64,000 bases of DNA from Qiania dongpingensis (GCF_014337195.1 NZ_CP060634.1:2170001-2234000), one strand, 5' to 3'. Counted from the stretch's first letter, positions 44,096-53,421 are shown. The notes: generated by a model not told the origin, from the letters alone. Numbers and translations: made by a program.

Positions 44096-44964
44096 TATTT
44101 GCAGGCAGCCATATCTCTTCTGCTAAGGGATATACGGCGATGGGAAAACAGATCGAAAAGCTGGGAGGAAATACCTTCGGCTTTTTCACGAGGAATCCCA
44201 GAGGAGGAAAAGCGAAGGAAATAAAGCCGGAGGACGTGGAGGGATTTCTGGAGATATCAGCCAGACTGAAATTCGGTCCTCTGGTAGCCCATGCCCCTTA
44301 TACCCTTAACGCATGCGCCGCCAAAGAAAATCTGAGGGATTTTGCGAGAGACGTCATGAGAGACGATTTGAAACGGCTGGAGTATACGCCGGGGAATTAT
44401 TACAATTTCCATCCGGGATGCCATGTGGGGCAGGGGACGGAAAAAGGTATAGAACTGATTGCCGAAATCTTAAATGAGATCATCACACCGGAACAGCATA
44501 CAGTAGTACTCTTGGAAACCATGGCAGGAAAAGGAAGCGAAATCGGCGGCCGGTTCGAGGAGCTTCGCGAAATACTGGACAGAGTGGATCTTTCGGATAA
44601 GATTGGAGTATGTCTGGATACTTGTCACGTATGGGATGCCGGCTACGATATTGTGGACGATCTGGATGGAGTGCTCGGAGAATTTGACCGGGTGATCGGC
44701 CTGAGCAGGCTGAAGGCTCTTCATACCAATGACAGTCAGAATCCGAGGGGAAGCCATAAGGACCGTCACGCTACTCTGGGGAACGGCACCATAGGCAGGG
44801 ATGCTTTCGCCCGGCTGGTGAACCATCCGGCCGTACAGGGACTGCCCTGTATCATGGAAACGCCCAACGACGACGCGGGATGGACGGAAGAGATCGCTTT
44901 TATGAAGGATGCCTGCATACAGCGAGGGCGGAGCGGAACATCGGAACAGGAGGCGAGACAATGA
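44092..44964 (+). CDS. nfo: Endonuclease IV (AP endonuclease)
   Basis: 290 residues. It cuts DNA 5' to abasic sites in base-excision repair. All zinc-binding blocks are present: AHAPYTLN, NFHPGCHVG, LLETMAGKGSEIG, CLDTCHVWDAGYD, HTNDSQNPRGSHKDRH and IMETPNDD. The length is normal. It is coupled by ATGA overlaps to the phosphatase before it and the DUF3786 gene after it. Confidence 0.95.
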   Translation: MIFAGSHISSAKGYTAMGKQIEKLGGNTFGFFTRNPRGGKAKEIKPEDVEGFLEISARLKFGPLVAHAPYTLNACAAKENLRDFARDVMRDDLKRLEYTPGNYYNFHPGCHVGQGTEKGIELIAEILNEIITPEQHTVVLLETMAGKGSEIGGRFEELREILDRVDLSDKIGVCLDTCHVWDAGYDIVDDLDGVLGEFDRVIGLSRLKALHTNDSQNPRGSHKDRHATLGNGTIGRDAFARLVNHPAVQGLPCIMETPNDDAGWTEEIAFMKDACIQRGRSGTSEQEARQ

Positions 44965-45581
44965 AAGAGGAAATAAGTTCCAACTATGAGAAGCTGAGCG
45001 AACAGTGGCGCAGGGATTTCCTGGGATGGGACCAGGAAGCAATGTGCAGGAAGCTGGGAATAACAGATTATGACGAGGACAGCATCAGGCTGTCCTATTT
45101 TGGCATACTCTATAGGATCGACAGGAAAACAGGGCTCATAAGCCGTCCAGATGAACCGGAATATGTGCCTTCCTTCAATACGCAGATGGCAATCTATCAT
45201 TTGCTTTACTATTCGTCAGAGCACCCTCATAATTCGGGAGAGTGGGTGAATTTCCGGGAGGTAAAAAAAGCCGGCGTGTTTGAAAAGGCGTTTGAAAAAA
45301 TCGTGCTCCGGCCCTTTGCGCAGGCGTTTGCCGGAAGGACAGAAGCATTTGAAGAAGCGGGGAGGAAGCTGGGCTTTGTTCCGATTCCGTATGGGGATGC
45401 GGCGTTTGAGGTGTCTGTGTTCTCATGTATTCCCATACGGGTGATGTTCTGGGACGGTGATGAGGAATTCCCGGCGAAGCTAACGATGCTTTTTGACAAA
45501 AATATCACACAGTTCACCCATCCTGAGACGGTGGTGCTCCTGGCAGAGGAGTGTATGAGGCTTTTTCTAAAGATGTTGTGA
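44961..45581 (+). CDS. DUF3786-family protein
   Basis: 206 residues from the ATG at 44961, which overlaps the nfo stop (ATGA). The central FNTQMAIYHLLYYS and the following GEWVNFREVKKAGVFEKAF match what I know of DUF3786 proteins, often found in anaerobes near corrinoid and redox genes. Function unknown. No membrane segments or cysteine cluster stand out. Confidence 0.75.
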   Translation: MKEEISSNYEKLSEQWRRDFLGWDQEAMCRKLGITDYDEDSIRLSYFGILYRIDRKTGLISRPDEPEYVPSFNTQMAIYHLLYYSSEHPHNSGEWVNFREVKKAGVFEKAFEKIVLRPFAQAFAGRTEAFEEAGRKLGFVPIPYGDAAFEVSVFSCIPIRVMFWDGDEEFPAKLTMLFDKNITQFTHPETVVLLAEECMRLFLKML

Positions 45582-45669
45582 ATTTTATTAGCCGGTGCTA
45601 AGATAGAAGAGGATTGGCAAGTACCATCTCGGAGAGAAAAAGACAAGATCGAGGAAAAGGAGTAGTGAG

Positions 45670-46602
45670 ATGAAGCAGTCTTTTGTGGAACAGATCAAAG
45701 GGAATGACCCGATGATCGAAAAACCCAAAAATGTGATTCAAGGAACCGTATCGGGATATCCGGTCAATGCCATGTTTGGAGTGAACGGCGGTGCGTTCTG
45801 GCGTATCGTGGTGGACGCGAAACAGGGCCAGAATCCTCCCGGGTATCCGATGGACAGTTTTCTGGCGGAGATGCGCTCCGGTGTGAAGAAGGTGACAAGG
45901 GCATCCTATGACGGAAAGCGGATCGAGATACTTATGCGGTCTTCTGGAAAAGCCGGCCTCCAGATACGGGATATACTGGATCATATCGCAGTGTATCTGA
46001 CGCAGAATGGCTACGTGCCCTGCTGCGGCTGCTGCGGAGAAGAGGCGCCCGCGACGCTTTCCAGCATAAACGGTTATATGGATTTCATGTGTGACAATTG
46101 CTATAATGGACTCTGCAATAATCTGGAGATCAACAAACAGCAGATGAAGGAGCGGAAAGGCAATATCGTGACTGGCATCGTAGGAGCTTTACTGGGAGCT
46201 CTGCTGGGAGGCGTACTCTGGGTTATCATCTATCAGCTGGGATACATAGCGGGAATCGCAGGCCTGGTGGCGGCGGTCTGCGCCCTGAAAGGATATGAGA
46301 AGTTCGGCGGAAAGATCAATGTGGCCGGCATCGTGATTTCTTTGGCGATCGTGGCAGTTGTGATCTACTTCGCCCAGAACGTGGGTCTGGCGCTGGAGAT
46401 TTACAGGGAATTCAAGGAGTACGACATCACCTTTTTTGACGCGTACCGTTCCATTCCGGATTTTATGACATATCCGGAGATCAGCGGCATGTTCTATAAA
46501 GATCTGATAGTCGGTTATGGCCTGACTGCCATTGCCAGCTTTGCCACGGTCCGGAACATGTTCCAGAACAGCACTGGGAACTATAAGACTGGGCGGTATT
46601 GA
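45670..46602 (+). CDS. Membrane protein with a cysteine-rich zinc-ribbon-like segment
   Basis: 310 residues. An N-terminal soluble part (1-110) is followed by CCGCCGEE, a 19-residue gap and CDNC (about 118-143), which could hold zinc. Three or four membrane segments come after it (about 163-260 and 280-300). AAGGAG precedes the ATG and a strong terminator follows the gene. I do not recognise a family. The arrangement of a soluble domain, zinc ribbon and membrane segments suggests a stress or envelope sensor, but that is only a guess. Confidence 0.7.
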   Translation: MKQSFVEQIKGNDPMIEKPKNVIQGTVSGYPVNAMFGVNGGAFWRIVVDAKQGQNPPGYPMDSFLAEMRSGVKKVTRASYDGKRIEILMRSSGKAGLQIRDILDHIAVYLTQNGYVPCCGCCGEEAPATLSSINGYMDFMCDNCYNGLCNNLEINKQQMKERKGNIVTGIVGALLGALLGGVLWVIIYQLGYIAGIAGLVAAVCALKGYEKFGGKINVAGIVISLAIVAVVIYFAQNVGLALEIYREFKEYDITFFDAYRSIPDFMTYPEISGMFYKDLIVGYGLTAIASFATVRNMFQNSTGNYKTGRY

Positions 46603-46616
46603 AACCGCCGTGACAA

Positions 46617-46654
46617 AAAAGAGCGTATCGGAACAGATTCCGAACGCTCTTTTT
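46617..46654. terminator. Bidirectional terminator
   Basis: AAAAGAGCGT/ACGCTCTTTT outer stem with an inner TCGGAA/TTCCGA stem, and A and T runs on the two sides. It serves the membrane-protein gene and the convergent DeoR gene. Confidence 0.9.
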
Positions 46655-46668
46655 ACAATAAGGAAAAA

Positions 46669-47451
46669 TCAGCAGTCTCCGGGCGGGAGCGTCGGGCCGT
46701 CATAGCAGGCGATGCCTTTTTCAGCCAGGAAGCTCCGCCATTCCGGGGACAGTGCTTTGTCGGTGACAATACCACTGATCGGTTCAAAGCCGCTGATTTT
46801 TACAAAAGAGGCATAATTGAACTTGGAATGGTCGGCGATGAGATAAGACTCGTTCGCACGGTTTAAGATGACCCGGCGCAGATGGGCCAGCTCCTCATAG
46901 GAATCGGTGACGCCGTGTTCCATGGAGAGAGAACGGCAGGAGAGAAAAGCCTTGTCCACATGATAAGCGGAAAGGGCGTTCAGAGTACCGGCTCCCATGA
47001 AGGAATTGGTGTCAGAATCGAAGGAACCGCCGACCGCGATCAGATGAATATTGCTTTGACCACACAGCCGATTGATGATGGCAAGAGAATTGGTTACGAC
47101 GGTAATGCGGAACTGCATCAGGCTTTCTGCAACGAACAGGGCGGTTGTGGAGTTGTCCAGATAGATGGAATCGCCGTGGCTGACAAGCTTCCGGCAGGAT
47201 TCCGCAATGATAGTCTTGCTGTCAACGTAGGCATCCATCCGGACTGTAAAATCCACTTCATTTTGGACGCCGTTCTGAATGAAGGCGCCTCCATAGGTGC
47301 GGGAGAGTACTCCCTCACCTTCCAAAATCTTTAGATCACGGCGGATGGTTTCTTCTGTGACCTCAAATTTTTTTGCCAGGGCAGGCACGGTGACACTTTT
47401 CTTTTCCTGTATCTGGGCTTTGATCAAGTTCCTTCTGGTAACCGCGAGCAT
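46669..47451 (-). CDS. DeoR-family sugar-operon regulator
   Basis: 260 residues from the ATG at 47451, which has AAGGAGGG upstream; an earlier in-frame ATG at 47466 does not. The N-terminal helix-turn-helix has TVPALAKKFEVTEETIRRDL, and the C-terminal DeoR sensor domain has DSIYLDNSTTALFVAE and LIADHSKFN. Members usually repress sugar operons and respond to a phosphorylated sugar. It is divergent from the aldolase-kinase-isomerase operon, which is its likely target. Confidence 0.9.
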   Translation of the reverse strand: MLAVTRRNLIKAQIQEKKSVTVPALAKKFEVTEETIRRDLKILEGEGVLSRTYGGAFIQNGVQNEVDFTVRMDAYVDSKTIIAESCRKLVSHGDSIYLDNSTTALFVAESLMQFRITVVTNSLAIINRLCGQSNIHLIAVGGSFDSDTNSFMGAGTLNALSAYHVDKAFLSCRSLSMEHGVTDSYEELAHLRRVILNRANESYLIADHSKFNYASFVKISGFEPISGIVTDKALSPEWRSFLAEKGIACYDGPTLPPGDC

Positions 47452-47510
47452 AGGGCCCTCCTTCATTTAAACTATGGAAAGTGGTTTTTCTTAACTATAT
47501 CGTATAAACA

Positions 47511-47533
47511 CACAAAAAACAATATTTTTTGTG
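47511..47533. promoter_or_regulatory. Operator candidate for the DeoR regulator
   Basis: CACAAAAAA-CAATA-TTTTTTGTG is a 9-base perfect inverted repeat in the divergent gap. AAAACAA-type half repeats recur nearby (for example 47545 and 47588), so several sites may cooperate. Confidence 0.45.
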
Positions 47534-47582
47534 AGAATCAAAAGAAAAACAATAAAATACAAATAAAAAACCACGTAAAATC

Positions 47583-47611
47583 TTGACAAAAACAACATAA
47601 AAACATAAAAT
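47583..47611 (+). promoter_or_regulatory. Promoter of the sugar operon
   Basis: TTGACA (47583-47588), a 17-base spacer and TAAAAT (47606-47611), 60 bases before the aldolase gene. Confidence 0.7.
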
Positions 47612-47671
47612 TACATTATAAACAGCAGTGTTGATTTTTGTACGTCAACGCTGAAGAGAGGGGACGGTGAA

Positions 47672-48364
47672 ATGAGTAAAAATGAGGGTACCCTGATGTC
47701 GGACCAGGAAGCAAAAGAAGCAATTGTGGAAATCGGCAGAAGGATATACAATAAAGGGTTTGTAGCGTCCAATGACGGGAATATCAGCGTCAAGGTAGGC
47801 GAAAATGAGCTTTGGGCCACACCCACGGGTGTCTCCAAAGGATTTATGACGCCGGAGATGCTGGTCAGGCTGGATATGGACGGAACGGTTCTGGAGGGGG
47901 ACTGCCGGCCGTCCTGTGAGATCAAGATGCATCTGAGAGTCTTCCGGGAGAACCCGTCTGTGACCGCGGTCGTCCACGCCCATCCGATGATGGCCACGGC
48001 GTATGCCATTGCCGGCCGGCCGCTTGACAAGCCGATCATTACGGAGGGTGTCCTGCAGCTGGGCGTAGTCCCGCTGGCGCCTTACGCGACGCCAAGCACA
48101 GAAGAGGTTCCGGATTCCATCGCGCCGTACTGCAAAGACTACAATGCTGTTCTTTTGGCGAATCACGGCGCTCTGACCTGGGGCAAGGATATCTTGGAAG
48201 CCTGGAGGCGGATGGAATCGGTGGAATATTACGCGTCTATTATGATGATCACAGAAAAGGTATTGGGAGAGAGCCGGGAGCTGACGAAGGAACAGATCGA
48301 ACGGCTTGTGACGATCAGAGAATCCATGGGGATCATGACGGGAGGAGTACCGTCGGGAGCATGA
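47672..48364 (+). CDS. Class II aldolase (L-fuculose-phosphate aldolase/ribulose-phosphate epimerase family)
   Basis: 230 residues. Zinc and active-site residues are visible: PSCEIKMH, the paired histidines in VVHAHPMM and the third in LLANHGALTWG. NDGNISVK is the phosphate-binding start. Family members split or epimerise ketose phosphates at carbon 3 or 4, so this enzyme would act on the product of the sugar kinase that follows. Aldolase versus epimerase cannot be settled from sequence alone. GAGAGGGGACGG lies upstream of the ATG. Confidence 0.88.
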   Translation: MSKNEGTLMSDQEAKEAIVEIGRRIYNKGFVASNDGNISVKVGENELWATPTGVSKGFMTPEMLVRLDMDGTVLEGDCRPSCEIKMHLRVFRENPSVTAVVHAHPMMATAYAIAGRPLDKPIITEGVLQLGVVPLAPYATPSTEEVPDSIAPYCKDYNAVLLANHGALTWGKDILEAWRRMESVEYYASIMMITEKVLGESRELTKEQIERLVTIRESMGIMTGGVPSGA

Positions 48365-48383
48365 TAAAGGAGGAGAAATTCTT

Positions 48384-49925
48384 ATGGCGAATTATTTAGT
48401 TGGCTGCGATGTGGGGACAAGCGGAACAAAAGCGGTAGTGATCGATGAGGAAGGGAATATCCTGGGCTCTCATTCCATCGGATATAAGCTTTTGACGGCA
48501 AGGCCGGGGTGGGCCGAGCAGGATCCGGAGGACTACTGGAACGCGGTGGCAGATACCATTCAGGTATCCATAAAACAGGCTGGGATCGATCCGAAGGAGA
48601 TTCGCGGCGTGGGAATCAGCGCCCTGGCTCCAGCGTGTATCCTGGTGGATAAGGATCTGAGGCCGCTGCAGATGGGGCATATCTGGATGGACCGAAGAGG
48701 GACCAAGGAGACTGCCTGGGTCAAGGAGCATATTGGAGAAGAACGGGTGAGAAAGCTGAGCGGAAACCCCATCGATCCCTATTATGCGGCCATAAAAATG
48801 ATGTGGGAAAAAAACAACCGGCCGGAGCTTTACAAGAAAACCTATAAGCTTCAGACAGCGGCGGATTATCCGGTCATGAAGCTGACGGGAAAGGCGGTCA
48901 CCGACTATTCCAATGCGAGCCTGATCGGTATTGGCTACGATATCATCAATAAGCGCTGGGATGAAAAGACCATGGACGAGATTGGGCTGGACATTGAAAA
49001 ACTGCCGGATTCTTATGCCTGTGATGAGATCATAGGAGAGGTCACAAAGGAAGCGGCAAAGCGGACAGGCCTGGCGGCCGGGACACCGGTCATTGCCGGT
49101 ACGACCGACGCTACGGCGGCATGGGTGGCCGGCGGCGCAATTGAGGACGGAGATATGTCTCTGGCCATGGGAACTGCGGGCTGTATGGGATTTGTACATA
49201 ATGAGCCGCGGTTTACTCCTAATATGATTACGATTCCTCATACGGTAAAGTCCAAGACCACCTATACGACTTGCGTGGCCATCTGCGCCTGCAGCTCAGT
49301 GATGCGCTACTTTAAAGACACCTTTGGCGCCGAGGAAGTGAAAGAAGCGGAGGAAAAAGGTCTGGATGTATACCAGATGCTCAGCGACAAAGCGGAGAAG
49401 ACTCCGGTAGGAGCCGACGGCCTGATCACGCTCCCCTATTTCATGGGTGAAAGGACTCCCATCTGGGACCCGCTCGCGAGAGCAAACGTATTCGGAATGT
49501 CGCTCTCCCATACGAAGGAACACCTTCTGAGGTCCTTTATGGAGGGCGCGGTGATGGCGCTCCGCCATAACTATGAGCTTGTAAAGGCCAGCGGATGCAA
49601 GATGACGCCTCCTCTTGTTCTCTGTGAAGGAGGAGCAAAAAGTCCGTTCTGGAGACAGATGGTCAGCGATGTGATCGGCGTGCCCACCAGCTATATGAAG
49701 GAGGCGAAGGGAGCGCCCTTTGGAGACGCAATTTCCGCCGGTGTGGGTACGGGCGTATTTAAGGATTATCAGGTGGCCAAGGACTGGGCGAAGGTTGGCG
49801 CGTCCCATACGCCCAATATGGAGAATAAAGCCGTTTATGATAAGATGTATCCGCTGTATCTGAAGCTGTATGAGCAGCTTAAAGGCTGCTATATGGACCT
49901 TGCGGATATCACCGGATATAAATAA
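48384..49925 (+). CDS. FGGY-family carbohydrate kinase (xylulokinase-like)
   Basis: 513 residues. The two actin-like ATPase lobes show as LVGCDVGTSGTKAVVIDEEG at the N-terminus and IAGTTDATAAWVAGGA near residue 233. The FGGY signature region is near MEGAVMALRHNYE and LVLCEGGAKSPFWRQ. It phosphorylates a sugar, probably a pentulose, tetrulose or related polyol. AAAGGAGG precedes the ATG. It sits between the aldolase and an RpiB-like isomerase, so the three steps probably form one route. Confidence 0.88.
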   Translation: MANYLVGCDVGTSGTKAVVIDEEGNILGSHSIGYKLLTARPGWAEQDPEDYWNAVADTIQVSIKQAGIDPKEIRGVGISALAPACILVDKDLRPLQMGHIWMDRRGTKETAWVKEHIGEERVRKLSGNPIDPYYAAIKMMWEKNNRPELYKKTYKLQTAADYPVMKLTGKAVTDYSNASLIGIGYDIINKRWDEKTMDEIGLDIEKLPDSYACDEIIGEVTKEAAKRTGLAAGTPVIAGTTDATAAWVAGGAIEDGDMSLAMGTAGCMGFVHNEPRFTPNMITIPHTVKSKTTYTTCVAICACSSVMRYFKDTFGAEEVKEAEEKGLDVYQMLSDKAEKTPVGADGLITLPYFMGERTPIWDPLARANVFGMSLSHTKEHLLRSFMEGAVMALRHNYELVKASGCKMTPPLVLCEGGAKSPFWRQMVSDVIGVPTSYMKEAKGAPFGDAISAGVGTGVFKDYQVAKDWAKVGASHTPNMENKAVYDKMYPLYLKLYEQLKGCYMDLADITGYK

Positions 49926-49941
49926 AAAGGAGGAAGGTCAT

Positions 49942-50421
49942 ATGAAAAAAATCGTTGTCGGTGCGGACCCTTTTGGATTCACGGTGAAGGAAGAGGTAAA
50001 GAAATACCTGGAAGGCAGAGGCTACGAGGTTCTGGATGTGGGAACTCTTGATGAAGAGCATCCCGTGGACTATTACAAAGTGGGCTCTGAAGTGGGTAAG
50101 CGGATATCGGCCGGAGAATATCCCCAGGGGATTATTTTCTGCGGCACGGGAATGGGTGTGAATATTGTAGCCAACAAGTATAAAGGAGTTTACTGCGGAT
50201 TATGCGAGAGCGTGCTGTCTGCCCGTCTTTGCAAGATCATCAATAACTGCAACGTATTGTCGATCGGCGGTCTGTTCAACGGAGGCTACAAGGCGGTACA
50301 GATGGTCGAGGCATTTTTGGACGCGGAATTTTCCATTGGTTTTTCCGAGGCCGCGCCGGAAGCGCTCCAAGACGGCCTGAAGGGTGTAAAAGAGATAGAG
50401 GAGAGCATTTATGGCAAATAA
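49942..50421 (+). CDS. RpiB/LacAB-family sugar-phosphate isomerase
   Basis: 159 residues from the ATG at 49942 (AAGGAGGAAGG upstream). The core IIFCGTGMGVNIVANK is the RpiB active-site block and CESVLSARLCKIINNCNVLSIGG (given here in outline) the second. Family members interconvert aldose and ketose phosphates, such as ribose-5-phosphate, and some act on tetrose phosphates in erythritol-type routes. The gene overlaps the aldo/keto reductase by 11 bases. A catabolic, non-housekeeping role is likely from its context. Confidence 0.85.
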   Translation: MKKIVVGADPFGFTVKEEVKKYLEGRGYEVLDVGTLDEEHPVDYYKVGSEVGKRISAGEYPQGIIFCGTGMGVNIVANKYKGVYCGLCESVLSARLCKIINNCNVLSIGGLFNGGYKAVQMVEAFLDAEFSIGFSEAAPEALQDGLKGVKEIEESIYGK

Positions 50422-51286
50422 GATCATGACCAGTATGAACGATTCTTTTAAGCTGTTGAATACGAGGACCATACCGTGCCTGGGGTTTGGGACCTACCTG
50501 GCAACCAGAGGGAAAAACCCGGATGTGATCGGGCAGGCGATCCGGGCGGGCTACCGTCATATCGATACGGCATCGCTGTATGGAACGGAGCCGGAGGTGG
50601 GCGAAGCCATTCAGAAGAGCCGGATTCCGAGAGAAGAGTTCTTCCTGACTTCTAAGGTCTACAAGACGGATATGGGATATGAGAAGACCAAGGAAGCTTT
50701 CCAGAGAAGCCTGGATAAGCTGCAGACTACCTATCTCGATATGTATATGATTCATTGGCCCCTTCCCTATGTGAACTATACGGATTGGAGAAAGCTGAAT
50801 CTGGATACCTGGAGAGCCATGGAAGAGCTGTACTTTGACGGGAAAATACGGGTATTGGGAGTGTGCAACTGCATGCCTCACCATCTGCTGAACATCATGG
50901 AAAACAGCATCGTGATGCCTGCGGTGGATCAGCTGGAGCTGCATCCCGGCTATATGCAGGAAGAGGCGGTGGAATTCTGCCGGAAACACGGGATCGTAGT
51001 GGAGGGATGGAGCCCCACAGGCCGCGGAGTGCTCCTGGAAAATGAATTCCTGAAGGGGCTGGCTGCGAAATATGAGGTATCGGTGGCGCAGATTTGTCTC
51101 AGATTCCTGCTCCAGAGCAACATCCTGCCTCTGATCAAGACCTCCAGCCTGGAACGGATGAAGGAAAATCAGGACGTCTTCCGCTTCCAGATTTCAGAAG
51201 AGGATATGGAGGCGATTCGGAATATGCCGCTGGCCGGCTGGTCGGGAGAGCATCCGGACAGACTCAGGGTTGCGGCGGTGGACTAA
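50411..51286 (+). CDS. Aldo/keto reductase
   Basis: 291 residues. The catalytic tetrad blocks are visible: RHIDTASLYG (Asp and Tyr), LTSKVYKTD (Lys) and MIHWPLP (His). The C-terminal PLIKTSSLERMKENQ is the NADPH phosphate site. It reduces carbonyls or oxidises sugar alcohols. As the last gene of the sugar operon it may make or use the polyol that feeds the route. Confidence 0.88.
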   Translation: MANKIMTSMNDSFKLLNTRTIPCLGFGTYLATRGKNPDVIGQAIRAGYRHIDTASLYGTEPEVGEAIQKSRIPREEFFLTSKVYKTDMGYEKTKEAFQRSLDKLQTTYLDMYMIHWPLPYVNYTDWRKLNLDTWRAMEELYFDGKIRVLGVCNCMPHHLLNIMENSIVMPAVDQLELHPGYMQEEAVEFCRKHGIVVEGWSPTGRGVLLENEFLKGLAAKYEVSVAQICLRFLLQSNILPLIKTSSLERMKENQDVFRFQISEEDMEAIRNMPLAGWSGEHPDRLRVAAVD

Positions 51287-51312
51287 AGAAGAATCGATAA
51301 TATAATAAAAAA

Positions 51313-51345
51313 TCCCCCCCACCGCATCCAATGCAGTGAGGGGGA
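51313..51345. other. Stem-loop after the sugar operon
   Basis: CCCCCC-ACCGCAT pairs with ATGCAGT-GAGGGGG. On the plus strand the A run comes before it and no T run follows, so it looks like a better terminator for minus-strand transcription than for the sugar operon. Confidence 0.5.
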
Positions 51346-51451
51346 AATCAAAAGGGGAGGATAAGTATTTCTCTTTTCTTTGGTACTATCTTAAGTATGC
51401 CCGGGAAGAGAAGACTTATACACCTCTTTTTAATTTTTTTATTTTACCTTG

Positions 51452-51490
51452 CCGGGCGGGCGCACTTCGCGCGGCAAGGTGTAGTATAAT
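51452..51490 (+). repeat. Remnant of the three-hairpin repeat
   Basis: TTGCCGGGCGGGCGCAC, TTC, then GCGCGGCAAGGTGTA keeps the third hairpin and its flank, with one mismatch. It is the only copy not beside a long repeat. CCTTGCCG and CGGCAAGG around it form an extra outer stem. Confidence 0.6.
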
Positions 51491-51515
51491 ATTATCCGGC
51501 AGAGCTTCCGCGGGC

Positions 51516-51544
51516 TTGCTCACTTTGCTCTTCTGTGGTATGAT
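51516..51544 (+). promoter_or_regulatory. Possible promoter of the methyltransferase and Hsp33 genes
   Basis: TTGCTC (51516-51521), a 17-base spacer and TATGAT (51539-51544), 59 bases before the gene. Confidence 0.45.
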
Positions 51545-51602
51545 ACATTCGCTGAACAGACCAGATAAAAGGAATCATGGATGAGGACGGAGGCAGAATG
51601 AC

Positions 51603-52394
51603 ATGGAGTGTGGATCGGCTTATACCAGCTTTGCGGCTGTCTATGATAAATTCATGGACAACGTTCCATATGAAGAATGGTGTGTTTATCTGACCGGGCT
51701 TTTGAGGGAATATGGATGCAGAGACTGCCTGCTGGCAGATCTGGGCTGCGGCACAGGCAGCCTTACGGAACTGCTGTCCCAGGCCGGCTACGATATGATA
51801 GGAATCGATCAATCGGAAGAGATGCTGGAAATAGCCATGGGAAAACGGGTGGAGTCAGGCAGGGACATTTTGTATCTCTTACAGGATATGAGAGAATTTG
51901 AACTATTCGGCACCGTGGGAGGCATCGTAAGTATCTGCGATTCCATGAATTATATCACTTCCTATGAAGAGTTAGTGCAGGTATTCCGGCTGGTGAACAA
52001 TTATCTGGATCCGGGCGGCATCTTTATTTTTGATTTCAATACCTGGTATAAATACCGGGAGCTTTTAGGCGACGGTACGATAGCGGAGAGCCGGGAGAAT
52101 GAAAGCTTTATCTGGGACAATTATTTTGACGAGGAGACCGGCATCAATGAATATCAGCTGACCATATTTGTGAAAGCGGACTGCGTTTCCGGCAGGGAAA
52201 ACGATCTTTATCATAAATATGAAGAGATTCATTATCAGAGAGCGTATGAACTGGCGGAGTTTCAGAGGGCCCTTCTGGAGGCGGGCATGGAGTTTGTGGC
52301 CGCGTATGACGCGTTTACGAGGGAAGCGCCGAAGGAAGAGAGCGAGCGGATTTATGTGGTTGCCAGAGAACGGGGAAAGAACATCGGCGTCTGA
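51603..52394 (+). CDS. SAM-dependent methyltransferase
   Basis: 263 residues. The SAM-binding block is LLADLGCGTGSLTELL (near residue 42), with IGIDQSEEML as the second motif. The SICDSMNYI region and LDPGGIFIFDFNT follow, as in small-molecule class I methyltransferases. The substrate cannot be read. GGAGG is 10 bases upstream. The Hsp33 gene follows within about 60 bases, an arrangement that suggests co-transcription. Confidence 0.85.
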   Translation: MECGSAYTSFAAVYDKFMDNVPYEEWCVYLTGLLREYGCRDCLLADLGCGTGSLTELLSQAGYDMIGIDQSEEMLEIAMGKRVESGRDILYLLQDMREFELFGTVGGIVSICDSMNYITSYEELVQVFRLVNNYLDPGGIFIFDFNTWYKYRELLGDGTIAESRENESFIWDNYFDEETGINEYQLTIFVKADCVSGRENDLYHKYEEIHYQRAYELAEFQRALLEAGMEFVAAYDAFTREAPKEESERIYVVARERGKNIGV

Positions 52395-52453
52395 GAATAA
52401 TAGAAGAGGGAATGACAGTGGGGAACGGAATAACTGAAAAGGAAAATGGGAAT

Positions 52454-53356
52454 ATGGAAAAAAGAGCAGACGGAGTCATGGAAGATTACATTGTCCGCGC
52501 TACGGCGGCGGATGCCAAGATCAGGGCGTTTGCGGCGACCTCCAGGAATCTGGTGGAAGAGGCCAGGAAAAGACATAATACCAGTCCGGTGGCGACAGCG
52601 GCGCTGGGACGTCTGATGACGGCAGGCGCGATGATGGGAAGCATGATGAAAGGGGATAAGGATATCCTTACGCTGAGGATCCAGGGAGACGGCCCCATCG
52701 GAGGCATCACGGTCACCGCGGATTCCAGGGCGGATGTGAAGGGGTGCGTGGTCAATCCGGAGGTCCTCCTACACGCCAACAAAAAAGGCAAATTGGATGT
52801 GGCCGGAGCAGTGGGACGGGGTACGCTTACAATCATACGTGATATCGGCCTCAAAGAGCCATATTCCGGACAGATTGATCTGGTCAGCGGAGAAATCGCG
52901 GAGGATATCACGTATTACTATGCGGTGTCGGAGCAGGTTCCGTCCTGTGTGGCTCTTGGAGTGCTGATGAACCGGGAAAATACAGTGCGGCAGGCGGGAG
53001 GCTTTATCATCCAGCTCATGCCGGACGCGGAGGAAGAACTGATAACGGCACTGGAGGAGCATCTTTCGGGGATCACCTCCATCACCTCGTTTCTGGATGC
53101 CGGAAAGTCACCGGAACAGATCCTGCAGGATATCTTAGGAGACTTTGGTCTGGAGATTCTGGATAAGATACCCACAAGGTTTTACTGTGACTGTTCAAAG
53201 CAAAAGGTGGAAAAGGCGCTTGTCAGCGTGGGGAAGACAGAGCTGGATGAGATGATCGCTGCCGGCGAGCCAGTGGAGGTTTCCTGCCATTTCTGCAGTG
53301 AACGGTATCGATTCGGAGTAAAAGAGCTCGAAAATATCAGAAATCAGATGGATTAA
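52454..53356 (+). CDS. hslO: Hsp33 redox-regulated chaperone
   Basis: 300 residues from the ATG at 52454; starts at 52412 and 52478 are also in frame, and the family usually begins close to MEDYIVRATAAD. The body has SPVATAALGRLMTAGAMMG and VSEQVPSCVALGVLM. The C-terminal zinc centre is CDC near residue 240 and CHFC about 31 residues later. The four cysteines release zinc on oxidation, which activates the chaperone to hold unfolded proteins under oxidative stress. Confidence 0.93.
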   Translation: MEKRADGVMEDYIVRATAADAKIRAFAATSRNLVEEARKRHNTSPVATAALGRLMTAGAMMGSMMKGDKDILTLRIQGDGPIGGITVTADSRADVKGCVVNPEVLLHANKKGKLDVAGAVGRGTLTIIRDIGLKEPYSGQIDLVSGEIAEDITYYYAVSEQVPSCVALGVLMNRENTVRQAGGFIIQLMPDAEEELITALEEHLSGITSITSFLDAGKSPEQILQDILGDFGLEILDKIPTRFYCDCSKQKVEKALVSVGKTELDEMIAAGEPVEVSCHFCSERYRFGVKELENIRNQMD

Positions 53357-53421
53357 TAAATAATCACCAAATATTGTTTGGAAAAATATACAAAAATTAG
53401 AGAAAATGGCAAAAAAATGGT

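Noticed and set aside
51313..51345. Terminator of the sugar operon
   Set aside because: The stem is good, but T residues follow it only on the minus strand, so it is listed as a stem-loop instead.
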